Positions 36,325-48,612 of a stretch of 64,000 nucleotides of DNA are shown piece by piece. Under the pieces are notes generated by a model, which saw only the letters and a list, made by a program, of their open reading frames with translations, searched no databases and was not told where the DNA came from. Where the stretch lies: the NCBI RefSeq assembly GCF_000801105.2, contig NC_079519.1, positions 6,942,668 through 7,006,667 on the forward strand. The letters are read 5' to 3'. The DNA comes from Raphanus sativus. Its lineage: Eukaryota; Streptophyta; Magnoliopsida; Brassicales; Brassicaceae. The position numbers and the translations under genes were made by a program. The number at the start of each line of letters is the position of its first letter. Position 1 is the first letter of the stretch.

Positions 36325-38354
36325 CTAGGGTAAACCCGCCCTACGGACGGGCGGACGATTAAAATTGATAATACAAATTTATTTTAAATTTTATTTTAAT
36401 TTTAATATAAATAGAATTAAGCTTCATAATTGTTTTACAACAATTTTATCTATGTAATTTATTCTTCATTTCATAAATTATAACTTTTCTAGTTATAATA
36501 AAATTTTCAAAATATAATTGTTTACTTTCTCAATATTTATTACAGATATTCAACTTTATCAATGTCTGCGAAATTTCTCATATATAAATATTTATCTACG
36601 GACGGGATATACTTTACATATGATCTCGGTTTTTCTTTTTGTATGATTTGGTAGTTTGTGTTTTAGGTTTGCGTTTATAAGATATGTGTTTATTGTTTAT
36701 TAGGACATATTATATCCATTTTAACTAATGTTTGATGTTGCTTTTTTTTCACTTGTTTTATTTTTTTATTTATTGTCACATATATTTTATGATATTATAT
36801 CATCTTCTCATATGTCTGAATAATTATTATTCTTGACAAAGATCATAGAAATGTATTAGTATGATACGATTTTCATGATTGAAATGGTATACATTTATTA
36901 AATGCTTGCTCAATTTTTTTATATAAAGTAAGTATTATTCGAGTTTTATTGTTGTGGTTAGGTTTATTTGTTGGATGTTTATATTATTCGAGTTTTTTTT
37001 ATATTATTTCGGTACATGGAAATCGAAGACAATTCATCCAAATTGGTGCTGTTTATTTAAGCATACAAATGGTGATATACTCCTTACGGTTATGAAAATA
37101 AACATTTTTCTCCTGGTTTTGAATATTACACATCCAAAACAGTTGTAAATATTTGTTACAAAAAAAAAACAGTTGTAAATCCTCATTCTTTTGGTGCCAT
37201 TATAATCACTTCAATACAAATTAGTCAGTACCAGTGAATAGTATCTAATGGATAATGGTATATAGATATATGGTCTAACATTACACAGAAGAAGAAACGG
37301 ACCAGATACATTGCAACTATGAACTATGTAGTGGACAGAGAACTGAAAGTTAAGATTATGGGGCAAAAAGATATCGTTTATGTAATATGGGGTCGGAAAT
37401 ACAAAGAAAAATAAATACCAAATTTCTCAAAACAAAGCACGTCGTTTTGAATTTCCAATTTTAACAAAATGCACGTTGTTTTATGTTTTCGGCATTGCAA
37501 ATGTTGTTGAAACAAACGTTTTCCTTCTCCTCAAACTGTAATCAAAAAGGTCCATGAAACGACGTCATTTAGTAAAGAGACCTCTTCTGAAGTCGTCAGC
37601 ACCAAATATATCATTTTTTTTTTGATAAAGGGCTTGCTACCAAATCTATCATCTTCCAATTTTTACAGACAAATTCAAAATCATCAATGGCCCTGGAGAT
37701 TGTTGGTCGTCACGCGCTCTATTTTAGGAAGGTTTGATGGCTACTTTTGTATACTCCCCGACGGCGTTCGTTAACTGGAACAGCCACCGCCTCATCTCTT
37801 TTCTTCCACCTCCGCGTATGAAGCCTCCGGGTATGAAGCGCCGCCGTCTGAAAAACAACCCCGATTTGGAATCAGACCTTGATCACATGCGCTAACTTGA
37901 TTTACCAGCGGAATATCTATCTCTTTCGCATGATGAGAAAGGTAAAGACAAAAATCTCACATATATATAAACAAAAACTACACCGCCTCTCAGATCTAAA
38001 TAACAACTTTGAAAACGCATCGTGGGGGAGTGAATTAACTCGTGCCGTTTCAGATAGAGAAAGGAAGTTCAGACATCACGCGGCGCCGTCGTTGCAAAAG
38101 AAGAGACGGTGTGCGATTTTTTGATTGACCGGTATTAGGATTAGAGGAAACCATATCTATTTAGACCGGACACAAAGACCAAACTCAAAGCCCAACACAC
38201 AATAAAAGAAGAAAGCCCATCCCAAATGAGTTTAAATGAAACGCCGAGTTTATGCATCATGTGCCACGTGTCAGCGCTAGATAGCTCGAGTTTCCTAGGT
38301 GGAATCCTAGGTTGCAGCTTCTGGAGAGAATAAACTCTATTTTATATAAATAGA
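36325..38354 (-). mobile_element. Candidate Helitron with a GC-richer passenger segment
   Basis: The 3' end is clear: CTAG at 36325-36328 before a host T on the minus strand, with hairpin CCGCCC/GGGCGG just inside. A 5' candidate is TCTATTTATATAAAATAG starting at 38354 on the minus strand after a host A. The 5' end is less certain. Between them, 37680-38120 is notably GC-richer than its surroundings and may be a captured gene piece. Two micro-insertions (37136-37180, 37601-37652) lie inside. Confidence 0.55.
37687..37895 (+). other. Two short overlapping open frames in GC-richer DNA
   Basis: ATG at 37687 gives the 16-residue MALEIVGRHALYFRKV, whose TGA (37735-37737) overlaps the ATG at 37737 of a 52-residue frame (MATFVYSPTAFVNWNSHRLI...). 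The second is Pro/Arg/Lys-rich in the middle (PPPRMKPPGMKRRRLKNN). I do not recognise a family. It may be a decayed exon captured by the surrounding Helitron or a spurious frame. Codon-like composition is the only support. Confidence 0.25.
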
Positions 38355-38819
38355 TTGAATATATGTTTTCTAATTGGTTTTCAAGTCTTTATCGAGTCTT
38401 TCTAGTCCTTTTCGAGTCATTACAGGTCGGAGTTGCACTGGATGGTAGATGGACCTGCTGGAACAAAAAAGGCAGAAAACAGTGCAGTTTGGTGATTTTC
38501 ACGCAGAACAGTCTGATGATTGTTCCTGATCGAGCGGAAGAACCCGAGTGATTGTTCCAGCGGTAGAGATTTTTATGGAAACCACTATTATTTCGGGATT
38601 TGCCCTAATTATCCACTTTTTCTCTCCCAGCCGCCTGTGGCTTTGATATATCATATTTTTATGTTTCTCATTATCATTCTGCTATTCTAGACACAAGAAA
38701 CCATTGGAGACTTTGAGATTATTGGATTTGCTTATTGTAAATGGAGAAGACTCCATCTCTCTCTCCATAGAGAAGATTATCCTGAACCCTCTCTTTGTTT
38801 ATGTTATTTTTATGAAGTA
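38355..38819 (+). other. LTR-like or leader-like unique segment left of a Helitron
   Basis: Moderately GC-rich stretch with TTATTTCGGGATTTGCCCTA and a C/T-rich region (CTCCATCTCTCTCTCCATAG). It may be the left part of the LTR whose right part is at 42481-43226, the Helitron at 38820 having inserted between. This is inference from composition and position. Confidence 0.3.
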
Positions 38820-41800
38820 CTAGGTCAATACCCGCGCTACGCCGCGGGATTGCTAACATAAATTTATTTCATATATAGATTGATAGTATTTTTTGCAGTG
38901 AGATAATAATGGTTGGAAAATTATGGAAGATCCGTTTTGTCCCAACTTTACAAATCTGTTAAAAGTAATTTTACTTTTTGATTTTATATTTATAATATTA
39001 ATCCAAAATATTATTGAGTTTATCACAGTATCTTATATGCAACTAAGAAATTATTTTCATCTCTATTGAATATACAGCACAAGACGATTTATCAATACTT
39101 ATGTAAAACATAAGAAATGGTTTTAAAAAAACCTTGATGGCTAGGAATAGGATTAGATTTTGTTATTATTCTTGTTAGGTTTTTAAAACTTTACGGTTCC
39201 TCTTTTTTTTTTTTGAAACATTTCCTCTATAAACTTAAAATTATGAATTTGAGGAGTCCATTCTGTATTTTGTAAGCTTATTTGGTTAGACTTTGTAGTT
39301 ATGTGAAAGTATTTCCTTCCAACTGTTGCCGTTGCATGAACATGTGACCAGATTATTCCACTCTTTTGATCAGTTGACTTCTTGAGTAAGACATACAAAA
39401 CTTACTCAATAACTCACTTATTTTGAAGTTGGTCATGCAATTATCTCTACTCCGGTGGAAATGAGTAGAATCGACTTCACTCATCGGTGTTCCAATAAAA
39501 CAGCATAAACGGTCTTAATTTGAAACTCTCCTAAATATTGAGACCTTGATTATATATTACAACAGTTGCACCCACAAAAAGGAACTCCAGATTATCGACT
39601 CTAAAGTAATCATATAACTTACATCAAAATCACTAATTTGATAAAATAAAATGAGTAAACAGCGGTAACTTCAAAAAACCTTACCAGTATCAAACAAAAT
39701 ATTCCGTAAGCAGGAGCTAGATTTTACTCGTACAAAACAGATACCTCAGAAGGACATGTCTCCACATAAAACTTAGCAAATTCTTAGATTTAACAATATA
39801 GCAAAATGAGCTAAATCGGGCCTCCTCAAGGTCCTGCCCTGCAACTTCCAAGTTTTAATGGACTGAGAACCTTCAATCTACCAAACAAAATAAAAAAACA
39901 TTTCAAAATCTCAGTTTCATTAAAGCTTATTCTCAGAACACAACAAAGGTTACAACAAATATGTTTAGAGCTACGAACAAACATGAGAAAATCAACTCAA
40001 ATAAACTTCAAGAGGCTCTAAATTCATCAGATCCTCAACATTCTTCATAACTTTTAAATATTTTTCCTCTCTCATCTTATACAAAATCCCTTTCATCGTC
40101 TCTATGGCCTAACAATGCCCGGACAACAGAATTGAACCATTGATTCTTGTTCCAAATACTTATGATTTGAATTTTCAAATCACAATAGAGTACATGGGTA
40201 CAAACAGTAAATACAGTGAATATCTTTTTCAGTCAGTGATTTTTTAGTTTGTACTTACTTTTGCGATGTCATATTTCTGAGAACAACATTCAGAACTTGG
40301 ATGGTTTCGTATGGAGCATATTGAAGAAGATGGATTTGAGACTGAGGCTGATGGACACGGCACAAGCAATGCTACTTCGACCGATTGATACTTGGAATGA
40401 TACTTTGCTGCAAATGATGAAGAAAGAGAAGTAAAAAACCATCAGTCAAGAATTGAGTAGATGAGACAACCATCTTAAATCAGCAAAATAAAAATTGCAA
40501 AGAAAGATTCTTGTAGGAGTCTCAGTATTTGATTGTTACGTATTCATATATGTGAGGAAGGAAAACCATTTGTGAACAATTATCATATCTCTATAAATTT
40601 TATATGCAGTGTTTTGACCCCATTCGCAACATAAAAATGTCGTACATAATATCTCAAAAAGAAATCTTGATGAATACCAGGATGTGCAAAGCCAAAATGT
40701 AGACGACAAATGCTGACCTGAAATGCATAAGCCTTGTTTGCGTCTCATTTCTTGTAGCAGTTTACGGAAGGTAGGAATGAGCATCAACCTCATAGTCTGA
40801 TCCAAATCCTTATCTGAATTTGTTATTTTGAACTTGTTCCTTGCAGCGTTTCCCTCGACGTTAAAGCTCCCATATCTTCTCCACAAACTGTTCAGTCTCT
40901 CTAATTCCATCTCACTCGAATGAATCTCACCAGCGATCTCATCTACTTGTACCTGATACGCATATCAAAGGTTTCTGTTAAGAACCAGTCTAAAGGATGT
41001 AGATTGATATAGCTTGAGATGGACCTGCTTTGCAGATAATTGCTCGATTAGAGTATGGAGTTGTTTATCCAGTCTCTTCTCTCTCTGAGCTGAGTTAGAA
41101 AAACCTTCCCACTCAAATAACTCGAATGGAACTTTTCAGGCTATCAACCTTTCTAACGGAATCAAAAACAGGTCTCTGATGGGTTCTTACAGAAAATAAG
41201 CTATCTAACATAGTTTTTGGCCTTTTTAACAACAAATCAGATTGAAGTTTGGCGTGTGCGAACATGACGAAAGTTGATGAAGATAAGTACCTGGAGAAGG
41301 CTGCTTCAGTGCTTTCCTGTTTAACAACCCAACTCCTCTCTAACTCCTGAACCTTCTCCATTAACCACTAAAGAATAAAATAACTTATACGAACTCAGGC
41401 ATACAAGACAAAAGAATTCCATACAAATAAAAAGTAAAAACAAAAACTCATCAAACTCTCCAACTTCTGTAGCATAAGAAAATTTCATCGCCTCTGTATC
41501 TGCTCCATCTTTACCCTTCCAATAAGGTAGGATAACAGCTTCACCAGAGCTCTTGGAATGCCCTTCATTTAGAGAAGCTTGTGCATCCTCTTGCTCAGTT
41601 TTCAAGATTTCCGCAACCTCTTCTAGCTCCTGCAGACCAGATATCAAGCAGATCCAAAGTGGTAACAAGAATCCAGAAAATAAAAGAACAATCTTTTCAT
41701 ATCAAAACACTATCTGCACTTGAACTCACGTTCAACTTTGTAAGAAGAGAATCAGCTTCATGTCTTTTATCTTGCATCTTTGCCTCACAGATTGATATCT

Positions 41801-42464
41801 TATTTCATATGCACTGTTTTCTTCAAGCAGCGTCTGCTCTCTCATTTGAGCCTAATTTAAAAGTAGAATAAGATCGATCATTCGACCAGAGGTACTCAAT
41901 TTCTCATATTGATTCAGTTCTGTCAAATTAGAGAGAAAATGCCTGTTCGCGAGTGATAGCGAGTGAATCAAGCTGAAGAGTGAGAGCTGCATTGGAGGCG
42001 AGCCAGTGAACATAAAGGTGAGGCAGACGCTGGGACAAATCCGGTAGAGGTAATCTTGGATCGAACGGCTAAGAATTGTCGCTTTAGGGCCAAGCTCTCA
42101 ACATATTTCTGCTGCTCCTTCGTGAACACTAATGGGCTCTCGTCGATTCATCTTCTCCAGCATCGTCTGCATCTCCAACAAATCTCTCTGAAACAGCTTA
42201 GCTGAGACAAGCGAGGTAGAAGTCTCCGCGATCTCATTCTTCTGCTTCAATGAATTTATGCTGTTCTTCGTTTTTTTTTTGTCAGAGCTAGATCTGCGAC
42301 GTCGCCATGAGTGAAGTAGAACCGCACAAAGTAAATGAAAAGTTTATTGCTCCAGTTAGCCAACGAAGAACAACATAAAACAGAAGACAAATGACGTGTA
42401 GAAACAAAATGTTTCTATTGGTTTTTCAACTTTTTTCATTTATTGCCATGTCACTCCCACATGA
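38820..42464 (-). mobile_element. Helitron carrying a captured multi-exon gene (5' end uncertain)
   Basis: The 3' end on the minus strand is GACCTAG before a host T (38819), with hairpin CCCGCG/CGCGGG at 38833-38850, as in the other Helitrons here. A possible 5' end is TCATGTGGGAGTGACATGGC after a host A at 42465. The same-strand coiled-coil gene remnant at 40536-42310 lies inside. The 3' end is well supported; the 5' end and hence the span are tentative. Confidence 0.5.
40536..42310 (-). pseudogene. Coiled-coil gene remnant with introns kept, not recognised
   Basis: Several minus-strand pieces read as exons with plausible splice borders: NSINSLKQKNEIAETSTSLV, KLFQRDLLEMQTMLEKMN, FTKEQQKYVESLALK, then in another frame YVHWLASNAALTLQLDSLAI, KMQDKRHEADSLLTKLN/GTGAG, ELEEVAEILKTEQEDAQASL, EAMKFSYATEVGE, EKVQELERSWVVKQESTEAA, and MELERLNSLWRRYGSFNVEG to KLLQEMRRKQG near 40740. 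All are Glu/Lys/Leu/Gln-rich, typical of a long coiled coil. The first part changes frame at least twice (42080-42310), with a stop soon after the ATG at 42308, so it is broken. I cannot name the family; cytoskeleton- or spindle-type proteins look similar in composition, but that is not evidence of function. Confidence 0.5.
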
Positions 42465-42480
42465 TTCTAAAAGTCTGAGG

Positions 42481-43226
42481 TGTCAAGAGCAGGAAAGAAC
42501 CTTGTGTTATTATTGTGTTGATTATTCAGTATCCATGTCTTTGATCTCTTGTGTCATGGATGAGTAGTCGGCTAGCTTGTCTAGGGTTCTAGAGTGCTGA
42601 TTTCGTGAGCTAAACATAGATAAGTGAATCACTCGAGTGTCTTCATTCATAACTGTTCTTATTGCTTGCATTAAACTGACCGCTTAATGTTAGATCATAG
42701 GTTTAACCTGTTCATTAACCGTGTAATAGGTTGCTAGATCTGTTTTGAATGAGCATTGCATCCCTAATCAGCGAAAGTAGATATTAGGGTGTTTTGTGAA
42801 CCTATCGGACCTGATCTCTATTGCTTGCGATCGCTTCTCACCTCAATGACAGTTAGACGGTGAGATCGATCAGCATAGGGAGCAGTATTACGACAGTGGA
42901 CTGTTCTACTTGAGTGATCCGAGTTCTAGACTGTTCTTATTAGCATTTGAATAATTGTTTAGCTCACAAGTTTTAGCACCCGATGAAGTAACCCTAGACT
43001 GGCTTCTCTTTGATTTGAATTTACTCTTTGCAATCATTTACTTTACTTGCACGTCACTACTTAAATCAAAATCCCATATTTGTCTTAGCTTGATTTTGAT
43101 CCAATAGAAATAAAGTGTAAGAGTTGGTCTTTGTGGATTCGATCCTAAAGTGCTACATCGACATACCATTCGATTGTGGTAGTGTGCACATTAGGTTAAT
43201 TGGTGTGCGTGAACACGAATATCACA
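42481..43226 (+). mobile_element. Solo or partial LTR, Ty3/gypsy (Athila/Tat-type)
   Basis: The right part has the usual end of this LTR class: TCTTTGTGGATTCGATCCTA, then GTGCTACATCGACATACCAT, and GGTGTGCGTGAACACG before TATCACA. It plausibly begins at TGTCAAGAGC (42481) and ends ACA (43226). The TGGCGCC-type primer binding site that normally follows is missing, so the element is a solo LTR or truncated. Family placement is from memory of plant gypsy LTRs. Confidence 0.55.
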
Positions 43227-44399
43227 TATATATCATTTTAATCACACTTCATATAAATATTCTTATTCTCTCTCGCTCTCTCTATATATATATATATATA
43301 TATCTATTATAACATAAAATTAATATTTTATTGATTAAAATGTATGTAAATTTTATTCAGCTAGTTATATAATATTCTATATCTTTATTTTCGTATACAT
43401 TTTTATGAAATCAGTCTGATTTGTTTGAAAAGAATTGGCCTAACAAAAATAGATGTAGATATAAATAGAGTTTTGGCCTAATGGATTTTGATAATTATCC
43501 ATTTTTTAAATTGAAACTCATCATCTAATATAAAATAGAAAGAACGCAAAGCGTTAGCGCTATTGGATTGGTTTTTTGCGGGGAATAAGCTCGCTTCTTC
43601 ACAAGTTTACCCCTGCCCTGATCGGCGGATGCTGGGTCAGATTTTTCACCGGAAACAACAAATAGATGTTCCTATATAAACCTTTTGTGTTTTCTTTTTT
43701 GTTCCTGTTGGATTCACACGACCATGCAGATTAGTTTTTGTTCCAAATCATATAGACACTTTAATAAACTTTTAAAATGCGGAAATATCTTTCGGCAAAA
43801 TAAAATTTATAAAATAAAAATGTAATTTTTTTATTTTAGTGTATTTGAATATTAATATAGTTAATTATATTATTCTGTCTTTATCAAATATGAAATTTTA
43901 TAAGATATCATTTAATTAAATTTTTAATTATTGCAACTCTTTCCGTTATAAATTTTTAATTTAAATCTTTAATTTTATTATTGTATGATATATTTTGATA
44001 AATTTTTAATTATTAAATTTATTTGATGTCCATTTATTGCATTTGATTTATATACACTGTTTAATTTAATATGAAATTTTCTTTAAATTTAAATGAATGT
44101 AATTTTGATTTATGAAAATATAAATAAAATAATCTTTTAATTTAAATGATTTGATATCGACTGAAATTATTTTTAGTATCTAAACCTGCAAAAATAAGTT
44201 ATAAAGATTTTCGGCTTTTTCAAAAATGATTTAAATGTTTTATTAAAATATTTGATTTATCAAAAAATGATAAAAATTATTAAGAAGATGAGACCTAAGG
44301 TTTTATATCATTTGTACATAAAATCAACTATTGTGTTTTTGGAAACATTGATATAGATTAATATTATTTCCGTAATTTGTTTTTACGGCAAACAAATAT
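43227..44399. other. AT-rich DNA with microsatellite
   Basis: A CT run then (TA)n at 43268-43303. A possible Helitron-type 5' motif (TCTAATATAAAATAG) occurs at about 43526 on the + strand, followed by a short GC-richer stretch (43540-43640); no matching 3' end was found. The rest is featureless. Confidence 0.45.
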
Positions 44400-44449
44400 T
44401 TTATTATTCAAATTTGAGGTGGTCTTGGTAAGTAGACTAGAATATAACA

Positions 44450-45660
44450 ACAAATAAACCAAAGTTCTCTACAAAACGATCGCGCAGTCTTAGCTCAAAA
44501 TCATCGATTCCATGTTTCACTCTTGGGATGTGAGAGATCTTGAAATTCTGTAAACATAGCTGAAGAGTTTGTATCTCCTCCAATTATGTTGAGGAACTTG
44601 GACAGGCTTAGAATTCCTTTAACATTGTAATAAGATCCTTGCAATATATTCCAAAGTTCTGACATTATTGTTTACGTAATTGTTTATAATATATACATGT
44701 ATTTAATTAAAAATATTACAAAAGGTTGGGTCCAAAAAATGTTTCTATTTTAATAAGAGAAATATGATGCACATATTAAATTTATTTGTTTTTTATCATC
44801 AACATAAACAGACTTTTTAAGACTCTGTAAACCAAACTAGTAATTCTACATTCATATGAATGACAAACAACAGTTGTTTTCTTACATAGCATGCGAGACT
44901 GTCCATCTTCAAATTATGCGTTCGAAATATATAAATGATCTCCGAGTTGTGAAAGTTTCCTTTCGGTATCTAAATATCTTCCAAAGAATTTGCAAAAGCT
45001 GATTATTCTTCTGGTTCCGAAACCATCTTCACAATCCGTCGTAGATGTGAACTGAAACTAATGTAAATTCTTCATACATTCTATTGCTATATAAGTACTT
45101 ATACTTCAGAATGGAGTGCTGACAAACTAGCCCTAGTGTTTTTTCCCCTCATCAAACAATCAAAACCTTCTACCGTGTTGTACCAAACTTACCCCAAGTA
45201 ACTTTTATGGTCTTCCATGACCAGTCCGTGAAGCACCATATGTCCAGTATGGAAGGTAAAGAATTGACATATACTTCCTTATTTTGAACAACCTTTTGTG
45301 TAATTGATTCTTGTGCTTCTGTCTAAAGTAATGATTATGTTTCTACCAACTTTAAAGTATTTCTCAGATTAATATTCATATTAATGAACACTTTGTTATT
45401 TTGTTCCTTCTAGATAAACCAAAATATTAACGTAAATAGAGGATTTTTCATTTCGGAGAAAACTCTCCAATACTGTTGATCCATATTTAGGAAAAGTGAT
45501 TGTCTAGGAAAAATATCTAGACTTAGTAAGATCTTCAGAGTGCCCAAACCTAAACTGTTGGTGGACACTAAAAGACAAATGATTTATTGATTTCTCTGGT
45601 GCTCCATATCTGGCACAATATGCTTGCAAGTTTTTCGTAATTGCTATGCATCCTTTCACT
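44450..45660 (-). pseudogene. LINE ORF2 remnant: zinc-binding RT tail and RNase H
   Basis: Minus-strand fragments in shifting frames resemble the C-terminal part of plant L1 LINE ORF2: GAPEKSINHLSFS (45600s; zf-RVT region), IWCFTDWSWK (about 45230; RNase H with the first catalytic Asp), NTRASLSALHSEV (about 45100), MVSEPEE and NSLEDI (about 44980), HNSEIIYIFRTHNLKMDSLA (about 44930). There are many stops. Only the 3' end of the element is seen. Confidence 0.62.
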
Positions 45661-47930
45661 ATTGCCATAAAAAACTAAAATTAAAAACGTTAGTAGTTTT
45701 TCCACTTAAAAACGATTCAATGGGATCTTCCACTTGAAAACTGATATTTTAAAGTTTAGTTTTCTAGCTCAAAATTAACTGATTTTAACAACAAATTACT
45801 AAAGAATGCTAACTTAACCTTAAATTTAATATTATTTTCAAAATTACTTTTAAATGATAATCATTTTCATAAATATCTTAAGTTTGTTATGAAAAAAATA
45901 AAATTAATCCTCTTAATTTTTTTTATAAATATTTTAAAATTATTTATAGAAGTTTATAAACCTAGCCAATCTCCTAAATATTAAATTCTAATATTAAGTA
46001 CTAAATCCTAAACTAAAATATTAGGATATTTTTATTGAATATACTTTTAAAAATATTATCAAAACTAACCAATCTCACAAATTAACTGATTATGAGTGAA
46101 CTGATTCATGACTTCTATATATTATTCTATTACATACCATCAAATCTCTAATAATAGGTCCTTTCGAAACAATAACTTTTTCTGGTCTACTTTGATTTGA
46201 ATTTACTGCAATATATTATATACAGACCACAACATATATTATTTAAACCAATTAATAATGATTAAATTGGCTATTCAATTTAGCATAAAACATTGTGTTC
46301 ATCTTCATAACTAGACGTCTGAAGCCTGACGGTAAAAAAAAAATTAGACATATGTAGTCCACGATTAAAAAAAAAGTATATTTGATTTTTCATTATATAT
46401 ATCCGATGCTAGGTTGAGTTTAACAGATTTTTAATCAAAATAAAAGTAACTTTTATTTACGAAAATACGACTAACAATATTTGAATTCATTGAATTTTAT
46501 TAATGATAATAATATCAAATCCACTCCTAACCTCATGTTTTTTCTATTATAACAAGATTTTTTTTAAAAATATCACATTTTTTAAATTAATTAATTATTT
46601 CGAATTTGTTGTTAAATATGATCAGTAAATGAAGTTTTTAATGGTATTCTCTTTAAAAAATAAAATTAACTGCAAAAATAATAATTAAATTATTGTGTGC
46701 CTAAACAAAATGTCATTTTTCATTTAACAGTTTTTTACATCATTTATTACAATATGTAATAAGAATCCAACGAAATAAACATATTTTCATTTTAAAATCT
46801 AATAATTTAACTCAAACAAAACTAAACATACTTATGAGCAAAAAATTTAAAACCAAACAGGCCTACGTATATAAACAGAATTGAACAATACATTTATTTA
46901 GTTAAACTAAAATTTTGTAAAAATTAATCTAAAAATATTTTTGAAAATTATCACATTATTGTGAAAAGTTGCAAATACATTATAAAGATCTTGTTGATTG
47001 AAATATATTCCGGATAATTTTAAAATCTTTGATCGAGGAAGAAAATAGTTAGATATATTTTCTGTACAAACATATGAAAAACCAGTAACTACTACTTACT
47101 TTATGCCTTTTTCAAAGAAAAAAAACAACAACTAATACTTTCTTTAATAAAAATCAAACGACATAAATATAGTTTATTTTCTTGGTTGTTCAAGTTGACA
47201 GATGTGTAAGTTCGTGATCAAAAATGATTAGTGGTGAACACTGAGCGGATATTTGAAATTTTAAATATATTTGTGATCTACTTCACTATGCACAGATAAT
47301 TGATTTCTGATTTGATTCGATCCATAATCTTCTGGAATATTGGATATCCAAAAAACAACATTTTTATCGAACATCGGATTCGATCTTAAAAAAAAAATCT
47401 GATGTAAAATAATAATATTTCTTTACAAAATTTAAAAAACTACATAATTTAAAAAATTTAATAACTATATAATCAATTTAATGAAAAAATATTATAAAAC
47501 TTATATAGAGATACAAAATCTATATAAATTTTATAAACATGTATATATATTTATGTATATAATGGATTTGATCAGATATTTATTATTAATAATGTTAGTA
47601 TTTGTGATTTGTTCCTTCTTGACGGATACTAAATTTTAGTTTTTATTTTGATTCGTTAAATTATAGATATACAAATTTTTGGATTGAATCGAAACGAATA
47701 AAAAATTGAATTAAAATTAATGAATATTTTGCACGGGTAGGATGATAATCAACATCGAGGTAGTCAGGTTGACCCGCCATCTTAAGTTATTGCCAAATTA
47801 AGATTTTCTATCTGTATAAAACTGAAGGTCTCGTTATCATGGCCCAAAGGCGGTTGGTAGAGTCTTGCTTGGTTCAATTATTGTGGTCAAATCACTTATA
47901 TATTTTCTATTCAAGTTGGAATAAAAAAGT
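45661..47930. other. AT-rich intergenic DNA
   Basis: No gene. One possible micro-insertion scar at about 47090-47150 (AACTACTACTTACTTT versus AACTAATACTTTCTTT around TTTTTCAAAGAAAAAAAA). Part of 47230-47720 has TTCGATC/TTGGATATCC-type motifs shared with 49015-49200. Confidence 0.45.
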
Positions 47931-48612
47931 AGGATGGGCACTTCAGCTATTTTATCGGTTCGGTTCAGTTAATTCGATTTTATAATTTTTCCAACCAAAA
48001 TAAACCGTAATTGGTTTGGTTTGGATCAGTTTCGATTTGGTTTGTATTCGGTTCAGTTTGTGTTTCGGTTCGATTCAGTCGGATTCTCCTAGTTTAGTTT
48101 TTTTTTTTTTTTAAATCATGTTATAAAATATAAATGCATTGTCATGAAATTATCATGTCGGTGAACATGAAAAACTAAATTATATTGACTAAATCTAATA
48201 TAAAACGGAAAAAGTCTTTAGAAAACACAAAATATTAAATAGAAAATTAAAAAAAAATCGTTAATAATGCCTATTAAAACTGAAACAAAAAAAACTTAAC
48301 AAACTACAAAAAGTTACAAGAACACATTCAAACTAAAGTTAACTAAAATAAATAGAAAATTAAAAAAGCATTGTTAATAAAATTAACAGTGACTTTAGTC
48401 TTATGATTTTAGTATATTGTATACTACTAGTATGTTTAATTCAAATAATAACAAACCATATTGATTATCGGTTTGGTTTAATTCGGTTTGATTTGGATCG
48501 GTTTCGGTTCGATTGGTTCGGGTTAGGAATATTTTAAACCGAACTATATGATAATAGACTTTGGAATTCGGTTTAGATCGACTTCGGTTCGTTTTTTTTG
48601 CCTATCCCTACA
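47931..48612. mobile_element. CGGTTYGGTT-rich non-autonomous transposon
   Basis: Ends GTAGGATGGGCA at the left and, inverted, GTAGGGATAGGCA at the right. Each end region is packed with CGGTTCGGTT/TGGTTTGG motifs (47961-48080 and 48468-48600) around an AT-rich core. It resembles a widespread Brassicaceae repeat class. Superfamily uncertain. Confidence 0.45.
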
